Source: Candidatus Anammoximicrobium sp. (GTDB lineage Bacteria > Planctomycetota > Planctomycetia > Pirellulales > Pirellulaceae). Taken from it: 64,000 nt of DNA. The position numbers were made by a program, and so were the translations under genes. The stretch's first letter is position 1. The number at the start of each line of letters is the position of its first letter. This document shows positions 1 to 8,635 of this stretch, piece after piece. The notes beneath the pieces were generated by a model. That model did not search any database, was not told the origin of the DNA, and was given only the letters and a program-made list of their open reading frames with translations. The stretch is taken from the NCBI GenBank assembly GCA_012515235.1, contig JAAYYU010000244.1:1-64000 (forward strand), written 5' to 3'.

Positions 1-430
1 ACGGCTGGTTTTGAACACGGCTCCACGCTGGCAAGCAGCGTGGTGGCCAAAGAGGAAGAAATCGCGTGGCGGGCTCGACGGCTGGTTTTGAACGCGGCTC
101 CACGCTGGCGAGCAGCGTGGTGGCCAAAGAGGAAGAAATCGCGTGGCGGGCTCGACGGCTGGTTTTGAACACGGCTCCACGCTGGCAAGCAGCGTGGTGG
201 CCAAAGAGGAAGAAATCGCGTGGCGGGCACGACGGCTGGTTTTGAACACGGCTCCACGCTGGCAAGCAGCGTGGTGGCCGAAAAGGAAGAAATCGCGTGG
301 CGGGCACAACGGCTGGTTTTGAGCCCGGCTCCACGCTGGCAAGCAGCGTGGTGGCCGAAAAGGAAGAATCCGCGTGGGGCGCATAACGGCTGGTTTTGAG
401 CCCGGCTCCACGCTGGCAAGCAGCGTAATG
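1..430. repeat. 77-bp tandem repeat array with internal hairpin
   Basis: Five full units start at 1, 78, 155, 232 and 309, and a sixth partial unit starts at 386; every start-to-start distance is exactly 77 bp. Each unit contains CCACGCTG, a 5-base loop and CAGCGTGG, which is a perfect 8-bp stem (23-43, 100-120, 177-197, 254-274, 331-351). In the last unit the right arm has decayed (408-428). Units drift gradually from left to right. The array continues off the left edge of the window, so the total copy number is unknown. The same hairpin appears at 27632-27820 and 51207-51374. I see no gene here. Confidence 0.95.
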
Positions 431-434
431 GCCG

Positions 435-465
435 AAATCCGGGAAGTTCTTCTGGCCACTGTTGC
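435..465. repeat. End motif of the dispersed repeat (single copy)
   Basis: This stretch reads AAATCCGGGAAGTT, diverged bases, then GGCCACTGTTGC. It matches the right-hand end of the repeat element at 27827-27858 and follows directly after the last hairpin of the 77-bp array, just as the matching end follows a hairpin at 27800-27820. The matching left end, if present, lies outside the window. From 466 to 635 I see only two small hairpins (481-496 and 499-518) and no gene. Confidence 0.7.
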
Positions 466-635
466 CGGCAGGTTCGTGGCACGGACCTTCGTCCGTTCGG
501 GCGGAGTGAATTCCGCCCTACGAATTCGTTCCTGGACAGGTGCAAAAGGCCACGCCCCCGATGCCCCATGCCAGAGCATCTTGGCATCACGGAGCGCGGC
601 GTCTGCGTTCGGGGAACCTTTTTCGGCTGCCGCGA

Positions 636-725
636 CTATTTCTTGCGATGGCGAATCTTCGCCCGCATACGCCGCTTCTTGCGACCGATTTTACGCCGAC
701 CTTTTCCAGTTTTCTTTGTTCCCAC
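636..725 (-). CDS. AURKAIP1/COX24-type mini-protein (predicted)
   Basis: This is a 29-codon reading frame, too short for ordinary gene calling. It ends in KKRRMRAKIRHRKK and is almost entirely Lys/Arg/Gly. That basic tail resembles the COX24/AURKAIP1 C-terminal domain (DUF1713), a ribosome-associated peptide family (mitochondrial mS38 relatives) found as free proteins of about 30 residues in some bacteria. I chose GTG at 725 because GGGAG lies about 8 bases upstream and an in-frame stop lies 15 codons before it. If real, it probably binds the small ribosomal subunit. There is no operon partner. The family call is from memory of the motif; a chance basic ORF cannot be excluded. Confidence 0.5.
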   Translation of the reverse strand: MGTKKTGKGRRKIGRKKRRMRAKIRHRKK

Positions 726-865
726 AAAAGCGCTCCCAGGTGACCCGATTCCAGGTTCTCAAACTGCCTTGCCAAAGCGACCAAACCGCTCGGCACACGT
801 TTTCCAAGCCAATGATTGTAAAGTCGCCTTAAATGGTAGCAAGAGGGCAGGGATTACGCCAGACA

Positions 866-1597
866 TCAGATGTATTCTTGGCTGATCGGTTTGACAATCA
901 ATTCCGGCACGTGCGCCCGCGGCGGCAGGCAGGCGATTGCCACGGCCAAAGCCCCCAAATCGTCGGGTTGCAGCATAGCCGCTTTCCGCTCCTCGCTGAC
1001 CGGTGCCGGCCGTTTTTCCAGGATTGGCGTGTTGACTTCCCCCGGATAAATGTTGGTTACCCGAATACCGTATCGGGCATCTTCGTTGGAAACCCCGGTG
1101 CCCAGGGCGCTCATGGCGAATTTGGACGCGCAATAGGCGATTCCGCCGAGAGTTAGCGCCCGTTTGCCGGAGATGGACGAGATTTGGATGATCAAACCGT
1201 CCCGGCGGGCTCGCATTTGGGGCAGTACGGCGTACAGGCAGTTGTAGGCGCCCGTCGCGTTGATGGCGAGTACCTCGTCCCATTGTTCGGGTGTCATCTC
1301 GGCCATCGATCGGCCCCGGATATTGACACCGGCGGAATTGACCAGAATGTCGATCCGCCCCAATTGCTCGGTGGCCCAGGCAAACAGGCTCGCCACGTTT
1401 TGCCGATCCGCGACGTCCACCGCGTGATACAGCAACCGCGGTTCCTGCTGCCATGTTTCGGCCGCCTCGCGCAGTTTGTCCTCCCGCCGTCCGGCGATCA
1501 GCGTTCGGCAACCTTCCGCGGCCAAGGCCCGAGCGACGCCCAAGCCGATTCCCGTGCCTCCCCCGACCACAACCGCCGTTTTGTCTTTCAATCGCAT
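866..1597 (-). CDS. SDR-family NAD(P)-dependent oxidoreductase
   Basis: A 243-residue cytoplasmic short-chain dehydrogenase, normal length for the classical SDR family. The cofactor loop GGGTGIGLG is at residues 12-20, NSAG at 87-90, the structural Asn in INATGAY at about 113, catalytic Ser near 140-143, and the YCASK active site gives Tyr155 and Lys159. The reading frame stays open far upstream, but homology starts at MRLKDKTAVVVGG, so I place the start at 1597, with a GGA-rich stretch just before it. The substrate cannot be read from sequence. It is divergent from the exported-protein gene at 1871, across a 273-bp gap that holds an inverted repeat pair. Confidence 0.9.
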   Translation of the reverse strand: MRLKDKTAVVVGGGTGIGLGVARALAAEGCRTLIAGRREDKLREAAETWQQEPRLLYHAVDVADRQNVASLFAWATEQLGRIDILVNSAGVNIRGRSMAEMTPEQWDEVLAINATGAYNCLYAVLPQMRARRDGLIIQISSISGKRALTLGGIAYCASKFAMSALGTGVSNEDARYGIRVTNIYPGEVNTPILEKRPAPVSEERKAAMLQPDDLGALAVAIACLPPRAHVPELIVKPISQEYI

Positions 1598-1754
1598 ACG
1601 TCTTCCGTCCTTTTCCAACCACTCTGGCCTGCAAAGTTTGAGGTGTATTGTAGGCGAAGCGTCCACGGTCCCGCCACCGGGCGTCTTCGGCTGCACTCGG
1701 CGCTGGCTGCATTGACAAACCAACCGCCATGTTGAAAAACTGACGGTTGCACGT

Positions 1755-1841
1755 CGCAACGACGGCCGCATTAACTTCCCGGAACCGAATGGCCTGACCC
1801 CTTCGAGACGAAATCGGGAAGTTATTTCGGCCACCGTTGCT
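1755..1841. repeat. Short inverted-repeat element (related to 27513-27858)
   Basis: Two oppositely oriented copies of the same roughly 30-bp end motif face each other, at 1755-1784 (CGCAACG...TAACTTCCCGGA) and 1811-1841 (AAATCGGGAAGTTATTT then CGGCCACCGTTGCT), with only about 26 bp between them. The right copy ends in CCGTTGCTA like the element at 27858. It looks like a minimal version of the larger element in which the internal hairpin repeats are missing. It sits just upstream of the gene at 1871, so it may lie in that gene's 5' region. Confidence 0.75.
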
Positions 1842-1870
1842 AACCACAAACCAGCGAAAGGACGAACACC

Positions 1871-3064
1871 ATGAAGACGCTGAGCGGAGTGTTCCTGGCG
1901 ATTGCCGTTGCCTCCGGAGCCGAGGCCGGGCAGTTCGGCGAGGAGGTGGCTTTCCTGAAGAAGCACACGCCGGTCCTGTTGCTGACGGACGAAGCGGGCT
2001 TGGCCCAGGTGGCCGTCGTTCCGGCGTGGCAGGGCCGGGTGATGACGAGTACGGACGCGGGAGCGGAAGGACTTAGCTATGGTTGGATCAACCGCGAGTT
2101 GATCGCTTCCGGGAAGTTGCAGAGGCACATGAACGCATTTGGCGGCGAGGACCGCTTCTGGATGGGCCCGGAGGGCGGCCAGTTCGCCATTTTTTTTGCT
2201 CCGGGCGTGCCGTTTGATTTCGAGCATTGGCAAACTCCCGCCGCGTTAGACACCGAGCCGTTTGAGGTGGTCAGTCGCGCGCGCGACCAGGTCCGGTTCG
2301 GGCGGCGGATTCAATTGGTGAACCACTCCGGCACCCGCTTCGATGTGCGGGTCGACCGCGAAGTCCGCATGGTGCCAGCCGCGGACGTTTGGAGAGAATT
2401 CGGCACGCCGCCCGTCGCCGGACTGAGCGTCGTGGGCTACGAATCGGTCAATCGTCTGAGCAACGCCGGCCAGACGACGTGGACGCCGCGCACGGGCCTG
2501 CTTTCCATTTGGATCCTGGGCATGTTCAACGCCGCGCCCGAGACGACCGTCGTCGTCCCGATTCGGGCGGGCGACGAGGCCGCGTTGGGAAAGCGGGTCA
2601 ACGCCGACTACTTCGGCCCGGTGCCGGCCGAACGGCTGGTGGCCGAGGAGCAGACCGTCTACTTCCGGGCCGACGGCCGGTACCGCAGCAAGATCGGCTT
2701 CAGTCCCGCCCGGTGCAAACCGGTCCTGGGCAGCTATGACGCCCAGGCCGGGGTGTTGACCGTGGTGCAATTCACGCTGCCCCAAGGGCCGGCCAAGTAC
2801 GTCAATTCCGAATGGAAGCTGCAGGAGGATCCGTTCCGCGGCGATGTCTCGAACAGTTACACGGACGACGGCAAAATGGGTGCGTTTTACGAATTGGAGT
2901 CGTCGTCGCCGGCAGCGGAGTTGGCGCCAGGGCAAACCCTGGAGCACACGCACCGCACGGTCCACCTCCGCGGCAGCGAGGCGGCGTTGGACGCCGTCGC
3001 GCGCGCCACGCTGGGCGCGGGTCTGGAACGGATCAAGACGGCGTTGCCGAAGCTGCCGAAGTGA
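1871..3064 (+). CDS. Exported DUF6786-like protein
   Basis: A 397-residue protein with an N-terminal signal peptide (about residues 1-19, cleavage near GAEAG). The conserved-looking block TSTDAGAEGLSYGWINRELI is near residue 60, followed by FGGEDRFWMGPEGGQF. I associate these with DUF6786, a family found in carbohydrate-degrading Planctomycetes, Verrucomicrobia and Bacteroidetes; its fold may resemble sugar mutarotases, but its activity is not established. The start is the ATG at 1871 (GAAAGGA upstream). It is followed 69 bp later by an exported FAD oxidoreductase on the same strand, which suggests a shared catabolic role. The family name is from memory. Confidence 0.6.
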   Translation: MKTLSGVFLAIAVASGAEAGQFGEEVAFLKKHTPVLLLTDEAGLAQVAVVPAWQGRVMTSTDAGAEGLSYGWINRELIASGKLQRHMNAFGGEDRFWMGPEGGQFAIFFAPGVPFDFEHWQTPAALDTEPFEVVSRARDQVRFGRRIQLVNHSGTRFDVRVDREVRMVPAADVWREFGTPPVAGLSVVGYESVNRLSNAGQTTWTPRTGLLSIWILGMFNAAPETTVVVPIRAGDEAALGKRVNADYFGPVPAERLVAEEQTVYFRADGRYRSKIGFSPARCKPVLGSYDAQAGVLTVVQFTLPQGPAKYVNSEWKLQEDPFRGDVSNSYTDDGKMGAFYELESSSPAAELAPGQTLEHTHRTVHLRGSEAALDAVARATLGAGLERIKTALPKLPK

Positions 3065-3133
3065 ACCCGGCAATCACGAACGGGTCCCAACAGCCTCCGA
3101 GGACTTTCCTCTCGTGGACAGGAGAAACAGGCC

Positions 3134-5032
3134 ATGCAGAAACGGTTTTTCATCGCCATGTCACTGACTCTTTTTTCCCAACCGGCGTCGGGCCAGCAGA
3201 TCTTGATCGAGGCGGAAGGCTTTGCGCAACGCGGCGGCTGGACGATTGACCAGCAAGCCATGGATCAGATGGGCTCGCCGTACCTGCTGGCCCACGGGCT
3301 GGGCCTGCCGGTCGCCGACGCGACGACGACGGTCGAGGTTCCGGCCGCCGGGCGGTATCGCGTGCTGGTCCGCACGCGGGATTGGGTGGCGCCGTGGAAA
3401 GCGCCGGGCGCTCCGGGCAAGTTCCAGCTGCAGATCAACGGCCGCACGCTGGACACCGTGTTTGGCGCCGTTGGGGCCGACTGGCACTGGCAGGCTGGCG
3501 GCACGGTGGAGTTGGCTGCCGGCACGGCGGCGCTGGCCTTGCACGATCTGACCGGTTTTGACGGCCGGTGCGACGCGATTTTACTGACCGTGGACGCGGA
3601 CTTCGTGCCGCCCAATGAGGGTCCGGCGCTGGCCGAGTTCCGCCGTCGGACGCGCGGCTTGCCCGCGGAACCGGCAGATGCGGGCGAGTTCGATTTCGTC
3701 GTGGTGGGTGGCGGCATGGCCGGTTGTTGTGCGGCGATCAGCGCGGCGCGGCTGGGCTGCCGCGTGGCCTTGATCCAGGACCGGCCCGTGTTGGGCGGCA
3801 ACAACAGTTCGGAGGTCCGCGTCGGCCTGTCGGGCCTGATCCACCAGCAGCCTTATCCGCGGCTGGGCGACCTGGTCGACGAGATCGGCCCCGTCGGCCA
3901 CTGGAATCTGTGGGAAGCCAAACGCGACCCGGACTCGCCGCGGAGCCAGCGCATCCTGGCGGTGATCGAAGCGCATCCGGAGAAGAAGCAGCACAACGCC
4001 GGCCCGGCCAGCAACTATGAGGACGACCGGAAACTCCGCGCCGTGCAGGCCGAGAAGAACGTGCAGTTATTCCTGGCGACGCGCGTCGTCCGCGCGGAGC
4101 AGGACGGCGACTGCCTGACCGCCGTCGTCGGACAAAGCATCGTCACGGGCCGCGAGTTGCGTTTCCGGGGACGGCTGTTCGCCGACTGTACGGGCGACGG
4201 CAACCTCGGGTTCCTGGCGGGAGCCGATTATCGCGTCGGACGCGAGTCCCGCAGCGAGACGGGCGAACCGCTGGCGCCGGAGCAGGCCGACCAACTGGTG
4301 ATGGGCGTGTCGGTCCAGTGGTATTCGGTGGCCGAGCCGGAGGCGTCGCCGTTCCCCGAATGCCCGTGGGCTTTGCCCTTCACGGAGGCGACGTGCCAGA
4401 AACTGACGCGGGGCGATTGGGACTGGGAAACGGGCATGAACCTGGACCAGGTCCGAGACATCGAACAGATTCGCGATCACGCCTTGCGGGCCGCCTTCGG
4501 CAACTGGGCGTTCCTGAAGAACCACGGCAGCCACCGGGCCGAGTTTGCCAACCGGCGGCTGGCCTGGGTGGCCTGCATCGGCGGCAAGCGCGAGAGCCGC
4601 CGGTTGCTGGGCGACGTGATTCTGTGCCAGCAGGACATCGAGAGCCAGCGGCCGTTCCCCGACGCCAGTGTCACGACCACCTGGGGCTTGGACCTGCACT
4701 ATCCGCACCCGGAGAACAGCCGGCAGTTTCCCGGTCAGGAGTTCCGCTCCATCGCCAAGTCAAAGGCGATCAAGCCGTACGCGATCCCCTTCCGCTGTTT
4801 GTACAGCCGCAACGTGGAGAACCTGATGATGGCCGGCCGCGACATCAGCGTCACGCACGTGGCCCTGGGGACGATCCGGGTGCAGCGCACCACGGGCATG
4901 ATGGGCGAAGTCGTGGGCATGGCAGCTTCGCTCTGCACCCGGCACCAGACCACTCCCCGCGGCGTGTTTCAGCACCACTTGGCCCCGCTGCAGGACCTCA
5001 TGCGCCGCGGTGTGGGCGCGCCGCAGGACTGA
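3134..5032 (+). CDS. Exported FAD-dependent oxidoreductase with N-terminal CBM-like domain
   Basis: A 632-residue protein with signal peptide (about 1-21, ending ASGQ). Residues about 22-160 form a beta-rich, carbohydrate-binding-like module (ILIEAEGF..., then AAGRYRVLVRTRDW). From about 185 on it is a PF12831-type FAD oxidoreductase, with the dinucleotide loop VVVGGGMAGCCAA at about 188-200 and LGGNNSSEVRVGLSG at about 220. The C-terminal FAD-binding block contains MAGRDISVTHVALGTIRVQ. Proteins of this family are common in planctomycete polysaccharide-use loci, but their substrates are mostly unknown. A second, more distant member lies at 11700-13385. I infer a role in oxidising sugars or uronates outside the cytoplasm. 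Confidence 0.85.
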   Translation: MQKRFFIAMSLTLFSQPASGQQILIEAEGFAQRGGWTIDQQAMDQMGSPYLLAHGLGLPVADATTTVEVPAAGRYRVLVRTRDWVAPWKAPGAPGKFQLQINGRTLDTVFGAVGADWHWQAGGTVELAAGTAALALHDLTGFDGRCDAILLTVDADFVPPNEGPALAEFRRRTRGLPAEPADAGEFDFVVVGGGMAGCCAAISAARLGCRVALIQDRPVLGGNNSSEVRVGLSGLIHQQPYPRLGDLVDEIGPVGHWNLWEAKRDPDSPRSQRILAVIEAHPEKKQHNAGPASNYEDDRKLRAVQAEKNVQLFLATRVVRAEQDGDCLTAVVGQSIVTGRELRFRGRLFADCTGDGNLGFLAGADYRVGRESRSETGEPLAPEQADQLVMGVSVQWYSVAEPEASPFPECPWALPFTEATCQKLTRGDWDWETGMNLDQVRDIEQIRDHALRAAFGNWAFLKNHGSHRAEFANRRLAWVACIGGKRESRRLLGDVILCQQDIESQRPFPDASVTTTWGLDLHYPHPENSRQFPGQEFRSIAKSKAIKPYAIPFRCLYSRNVENLMMAGRDISVTHVALGTIRVQRTTGMMGEVVGMAASLCTRHQTTPRGVFQHHLAPLQDLMRRGVGAPQD

Positions 5033-5163
5033 GTGGGCGCGGGCTTCGGCCCGCTGCCGACCGGAGTCCGGCGCGGGGCTTCGAAGCGTGCCGAAACCGC
5101 CGGGCAAAGAGCTACCGTGAAGTTGATGGACCGAATCAGGAGCCATATCGAGTGAGGAGCCAC

Positions 5164-7152
5164 ATGAACCAAATCGCAAGCAGGTTGGCCTGCTTCCTGG
5201 CGGCCGCCGTGGCGACGCTGGCGGGAGCGGCAGAAAAGAAGGCGGACTCGCCGGAGGACGCGGCGGCCGGCCGCGTCGCTTCGCTGGAGCGGCTGAAGTA
5301 CAATCATCCTGGGCTGGTCGTCGATCTGGGGGTGGGTCTGTGGGCCTGGCCCCTGCCGATGGATTTCGACGGGGACGGGGACCTGGATCTGGTGGTCAAC
5401 TGCCCCGACAAGCCCTACAACGGCGTCTATTTCTTCGAGAACGCCAGCGGCGACACGGCGCGGAACCCGCGGCCGGTGTTCAAACCGGCGCGCCGCATCA
5501 GCCGCGGCCTGCAAAACGTGCAGGTCAGCTTTGTCGACGGCCGGCCGCGCGTGCTGTCGCCCGGAACGGAGTATCCCGATTTCCTCCAGAGCGGCCTGGA
5601 ACGCGGCAGCAAGCTGCCGCTGGCAACCAATGTCCACCCCAGCCGGGTGCGCGGCAATTTCTGGCGCTACGTGGATTACGACGGCGACGGGCGACTGGAC
5701 GTGATCGTCGGCGCCGGCGACTGGACCGACTACGGCTGGGACAACGCCTATGACGCCGACGGCCGCTGGATCCGCGGGCCGCTGCGGGGCTTCGTGTATC
5801 TGGCCCGCAACACCGGCACGGCCGCCGAGCCGAAGTACGAGACGCCGGCGAAGGTCATGGCCGGCGACCAGCCGGTGGAGGTGTTCGGCTGGCCGTCGCC
5901 CAACTTGGCCGACTTCGACGGCGACGGCGATCTGGACTTGCTGTGCGGCGAGTTCCTGGACGGCTTCACCTACTTCGAGAATCTGGGAACGCGCACCGCG
6001 CCGAAGTACTCGCCCGGCAAACGGCTGCAGACCGCCGCCGGCCAACCGCTGGTCATGGACTTGCAGATGATCACGCCGACCGCGATCGACTGGAACAAGG
6101 ACGGGCACGCCGACTTGATCGTGGGCGACGAGGACGGCCGCGTGGCGCTGGTCGAACACTCCGGCAAACTGGCGGCGGACCGGACGCCGCAGTTCCTCGC
6201 GCCGCGTTATTTCCAGCAGCAAGCCGACGACGTGAAATTCGGGGCGCTGGCAACGCCGTGCGGTTTCGATTGGGACGGCGACGGGGACACGGACCTCGTC
6301 AACGGCAATACGGCCGGCTACATCGCCTGGTTCGAGAACCTGAGCGGAGCGGGCGTCGAGAAACCCAAATGGGCCGCGCCGAAATACCTGCAAGCCGGCG
6401 GCCAGGTGATTCGCATCATGGCGGGACCGAACGGCAGTATCCAGGGACCGTGCGAAGCCAAATGGGGCTACACGACCCAAACCGTGGCGGATTGGGACGG
6501 CGACGGACTGCCGGACCTGGTCGTGAATTCGATCTGGGGCCGGGTGCACTGGTATCGCAACCTCGGCAGCCGCCAGCAGCCCCAACTGGCGGCGGCGCAG
6601 CCGATCGAGGTCGAATGGGACGGCCCACAGCCGACATTGGCTTACGGCTGGCTCCGCCCACAGGGAAAGGCGCTGCTGACCCAATGGCGCACCACACCGG
6701 TCGCCGTGGACTGGAACCGAGACGGCCTGATGGATCTGGTGATGCTCGACCAGGAGGGCTATCTGGCCTTCTTCCAGCGCGAACGCCGCGCCGGCCGACT
6801 TGTGGTGCGGCCCCCGCAACGCGCGTTCTGCAACGAGCAGGGGGAACCGCTGCGGTTGGCCGCCGGCATCGCGGGCCGCAGCGGGCGGCGCAAGCTGTGC
6901 ATCGTGGATTGGGACGGCGATGGCAAGCTCGACGTGCTGCTGAACGCGGCTAACGCCAGGTTCCTCCGTCAGACCGACGCCCGCGACGGCAAGTGGCTGT
7001 TCCGGGACATGGGGCTGCTCGTGGAACAGAACATCGAGGGCCATGACGTGAGTCCGACCGTCGTCGACTTCAACGGCGACGACATCCCGGATTTCGTCGG
7101 CGGCGCGGAAGACGGACGGTTCTACTACCTGAAGAACTCGCGCAGCCGTTGA
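5164..7152 (+). CDS. Exported FG-GAP/VCBS repeat protein (beta-propeller)
   Basis: A 662-residue exported protein with at least nine calcium-binding VCBS/FG-GAP loops: DFDGDGDLDLVV, DYDGDGRLDVIVG, DFDGDGDLDLLCG, DWNKDGHADLIVG, DWDGDGDTDLVNG, DWDGDGLPDLVV, DWNRDGLMDLVM, DWDGDGKLDVLL and DFNGDDIPDFVGG. They are spread over the whole mature chain, as in a seven- to eight-bladed propeller. The reading frame is open much further upstream, but the ATG at 5164 follows GTGAGGAG and begins a clear signal peptide (MNQIASRLACFLAAAVATLAG), so I start it there. It lies 131 bp after the FAD oxidoreductase. The likely role is binding a polymer or protein partner at the surface; no catalytic residues are recognisable. 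Confidence 0.9.
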   Translation: MNQIASRLACFLAAAVATLAGAAEKKADSPEDAAAGRVASLERLKYNHPGLVVDLGVGLWAWPLPMDFDGDGDLDLVVNCPDKPYNGVYFFENASGDTARNPRPVFKPARRISRGLQNVQVSFVDGRPRVLSPGTEYPDFLQSGLERGSKLPLATNVHPSRVRGNFWRYVDYDGDGRLDVIVGAGDWTDYGWDNAYDADGRWIRGPLRGFVYLARNTGTAAEPKYETPAKVMAGDQPVEVFGWPSPNLADFDGDGDLDLLCGEFLDGFTYFENLGTRTAPKYSPGKRLQTAAGQPLVMDLQMITPTAIDWNKDGHADLIVGDEDGRVALVEHSGKLAADRTPQFLAPRYFQQQADDVKFGALATPCGFDWDGDGDTDLVNGNTAGYIAWFENLSGAGVEKPKWAAPKYLQAGGQVIRIMAGPNGSIQGPCEAKWGYTTQTVADWDGDGLPDLVVNSIWGRVHWYRNLGSRQQPQLAAAQPIEVEWDGPQPTLAYGWLRPQGKALLTQWRTTPVAVDWNRDGLMDLVMLDQEGYLAFFQRERRAGRLVVRPPQRAFCNEQGEPLRLAAGIAGRSGRRKLCIVDWDGDGKLDVLLNAANARFLRQTDARDGKWLFRDMGLLVEQNIEGHDVSPTVVDFNGDDIPDFVGGAEDGRFYYLKNSRSR

Positions 7153-7240
7153 AACGCGATCCGGTGCCGGGGCGTCAAGGAGTTGCGCGTAGAAAACGGT
7201 ACGGCCAGGCGGTCAAGACGCCACGGGTCGGCGGAATGCC

Positions 7241-7266
7241 GGCACGGCCAACGAGTAGGCCGTGCC
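7241..7266. terminator. Hairpin (GGCACGGCC stem), possible terminator
   Basis: GGCACGGCC at 7241-7249 pairs perfectly with GGCCGTGCC at 7258-7266 across an 8-base loop, 89 bp after the FG-GAP stop codon. There is no T-run, so simple intrinsic termination is uncertain. The identical 9-bp stem recurs at 38784-38810, which makes a dispersed hairpin family equally possible. Confidence 0.5.
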
Positions 7267-7348
7267 ACGGGGGGAAACGGTTTGCCTGCGGGCCTGAAAC
7301 GCGGTAGACTCGGTGCGAAATCCACCTCCCTTGTTGAGGACTGCACTG

Positions 7349-8635
7349 ATGACCAGACGCTCCCGACCTTTTGTTGCCCTTGCGTTGTTGTGCGTTGTGC
7401 CTCTGGCCGCGCGTGCCGGCGACGAGGTCCCGCGGTCGACGTTGACCGTCTCGGCCGACTTCCCCGGCGGTTCGGCCGAAGTCCAGGCAATGGACGCGGC
7501 CGGCGGGGTGATTCAGATCTGCCCCGCCGTCCACGAAGGCCGCGGCTGGCCGTGCTGGTGGTACCTGCGCGTGGAGGGACTCACGCCGGGACAGCCGGTG
7601 ACGCTGAAGGTCGCCGGCAACCCCCGGCCGTTCCGCGAGAAGCAGGTGCTATCCGCCAACTGGTCCCAGCCGCAATGCGCGGCGATCAGCACGGACAACG
7701 AAACCTGGTCGCAGACCCCGAAACGGGAACGCGGTGCGGACCGGATCGCCGTGTATCGTTTTGAGGCGCCTGCGAGCCGCATCTGGCTGGCCTCGCAACC
7801 GCCGTTTTTGCCCGCGCATGCCGACGCGCTGCTGGAGCGGATCGCGAGCCGGACGCCGGGCGCGGAGCGGTTTGTGCTGGCCAAGACGCGCGAGGGCCGT
7901 CTCGTGCCGGGGATCAAGTTGGGCGGTGGCGTTGCGGAGGAGCCGGCGCCGCTGGCGGTCTGGGTCCAGGCTCGCCAGCACGCCTGGGAGTCAGGCGGCA
8001 GTTGGGTCAGCCGCGGATTCATCGAGTGGGCGGCTGGCGACGATCCGGCCGCCGTTCAGATGCGCCGAATCGCCTCGATCTACGTGATCCCGATCATGGA
8101 CGTCGACAACGTGACGCTCGGGGCCGGCGGCAAGGACGCGGTCCCGCGGGACCACAATCGCGACTGGAGCGACCAGCCCGTGTACCCGGAAGTCGCCGCC
8201 GCTCAGCAGCGGATCCTCGATTTGGACGCTCGGGGCCGGTTGCACGTATTCGTCGATCTGCACAATCCCGGTCCCGGCGAACCCCGGCCCTATTTCTTCG
8301 GCCCGCTGGATTTGGCCAAGATGCCGGCGCCGCAGCAGCACAACTACGCACGGTTGCTGGCACTGACCGCGGAATCCATGCGGGAACCCTTGCCAATGGA
8401 CTCCAAGTACAAATTCGCAACCTACGTCAAGACGGAGGAGGAGCGTGGTCGAGTCAGCGGCACGTGGGTGCGGAACCATACCGGCGACAACGTCGTCGCG
8501 GCGAGTCTGGAAACCGCCTGGGACACTCCGCACAGCACCCAGGACGGCTACCAGGCCGTGGGCCGGCAACTCGCCCAGGCGGTAGCCCGGTACTTGGCAG
8601 AAGCCCCGTGGAAGGCGAAACCGCCGACCGACTGA
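7349..8635 (+). CDS. Exported M14-family zinc carboxypeptidase
   Basis: A 428-residue protein with signal peptide (MTRRSRPFVALALLCVVPL...ARA). Residues about 25-130 look like the N-terminal beta domain of cytosolic-carboxypeptidase-type M14 enzymes. The zinc site is visible as HAWE in ARQHAWESG (about 209-216) and DLH in HVFVDLHNPG (about 301). NRDW at about 270 corresponds to the substrate-carboxylate Arg region, and SLETAWD at about 384 contains the likely catalytic Glu. I prefer ATG 7349 (TTGAGGA upstream) over GTG 7313. It probably trims peptides or crosslinked glycopeptides outside the cytoplasm. Confidence 0.85.
   Translation: MTRRSRPFVALALLCVVPLAARAGDEVPRSTLTVSADFPGGSAEVQAMDAAGGVIQICPAVHEGRGWPCWWYLRVEGLTPGQPVTLKVAGNPRPFREKQVLSANWSQPQCAAISTDNETWSQTPKRERGADRIAVYRFEAPASRIWLASQPPFLPAHADALLERIASRTPGAERFVLAKTREGRLVPGIKLGGGVAEEPAPLAVWVQARQHAWESGGSWVSRGFIEWAAGDDPAAVQMRRIASIYVIPIMDVDNVTLGAGGKDAVPRDHNRDWSDQPVYPEVAAAQQRILDLDARGRLHVFVDLHNPGPGEPRPYFFGPLDLAKMPAPQQHNYARLLALTAESMREPLPMDSKYKFATYVKTEEERGRVSGTWVRNHTGDNVVAASLETAWDTPHSTQDGYQAVGRQLAQAVARYLAEAPWKAKPPTD

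Noticed and set aside
1..430. Regular repeats that might be a CRISPR array
   Set aside because: The 77-bp units are nearly identical along their whole length, with no variable spacers, and no cas gene is nearby. It is a tandem repeat.
374..832. Open reading frame of about 150 codons leaving the repeat array
   Set aside because: Its start lies inside the repeat, its composition is Ser/Arg-rich and it resembles no family; it also runs antisense over the better-supported mini-gene at 636-725.
1598..2233. N-terminal extension of the SDR frame
   Set aside because: The extension is Arg/Pro-rich and antisense to the DUF6786-like gene; SDR homology begins at the ATG at 1597.
4969..7044. 691-codon open frame antisense to the FG-GAP gene
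   Set aside because: It is the high-GC mirror of the repeated DFDGDGDLD coding pattern and has no start signal or domain.
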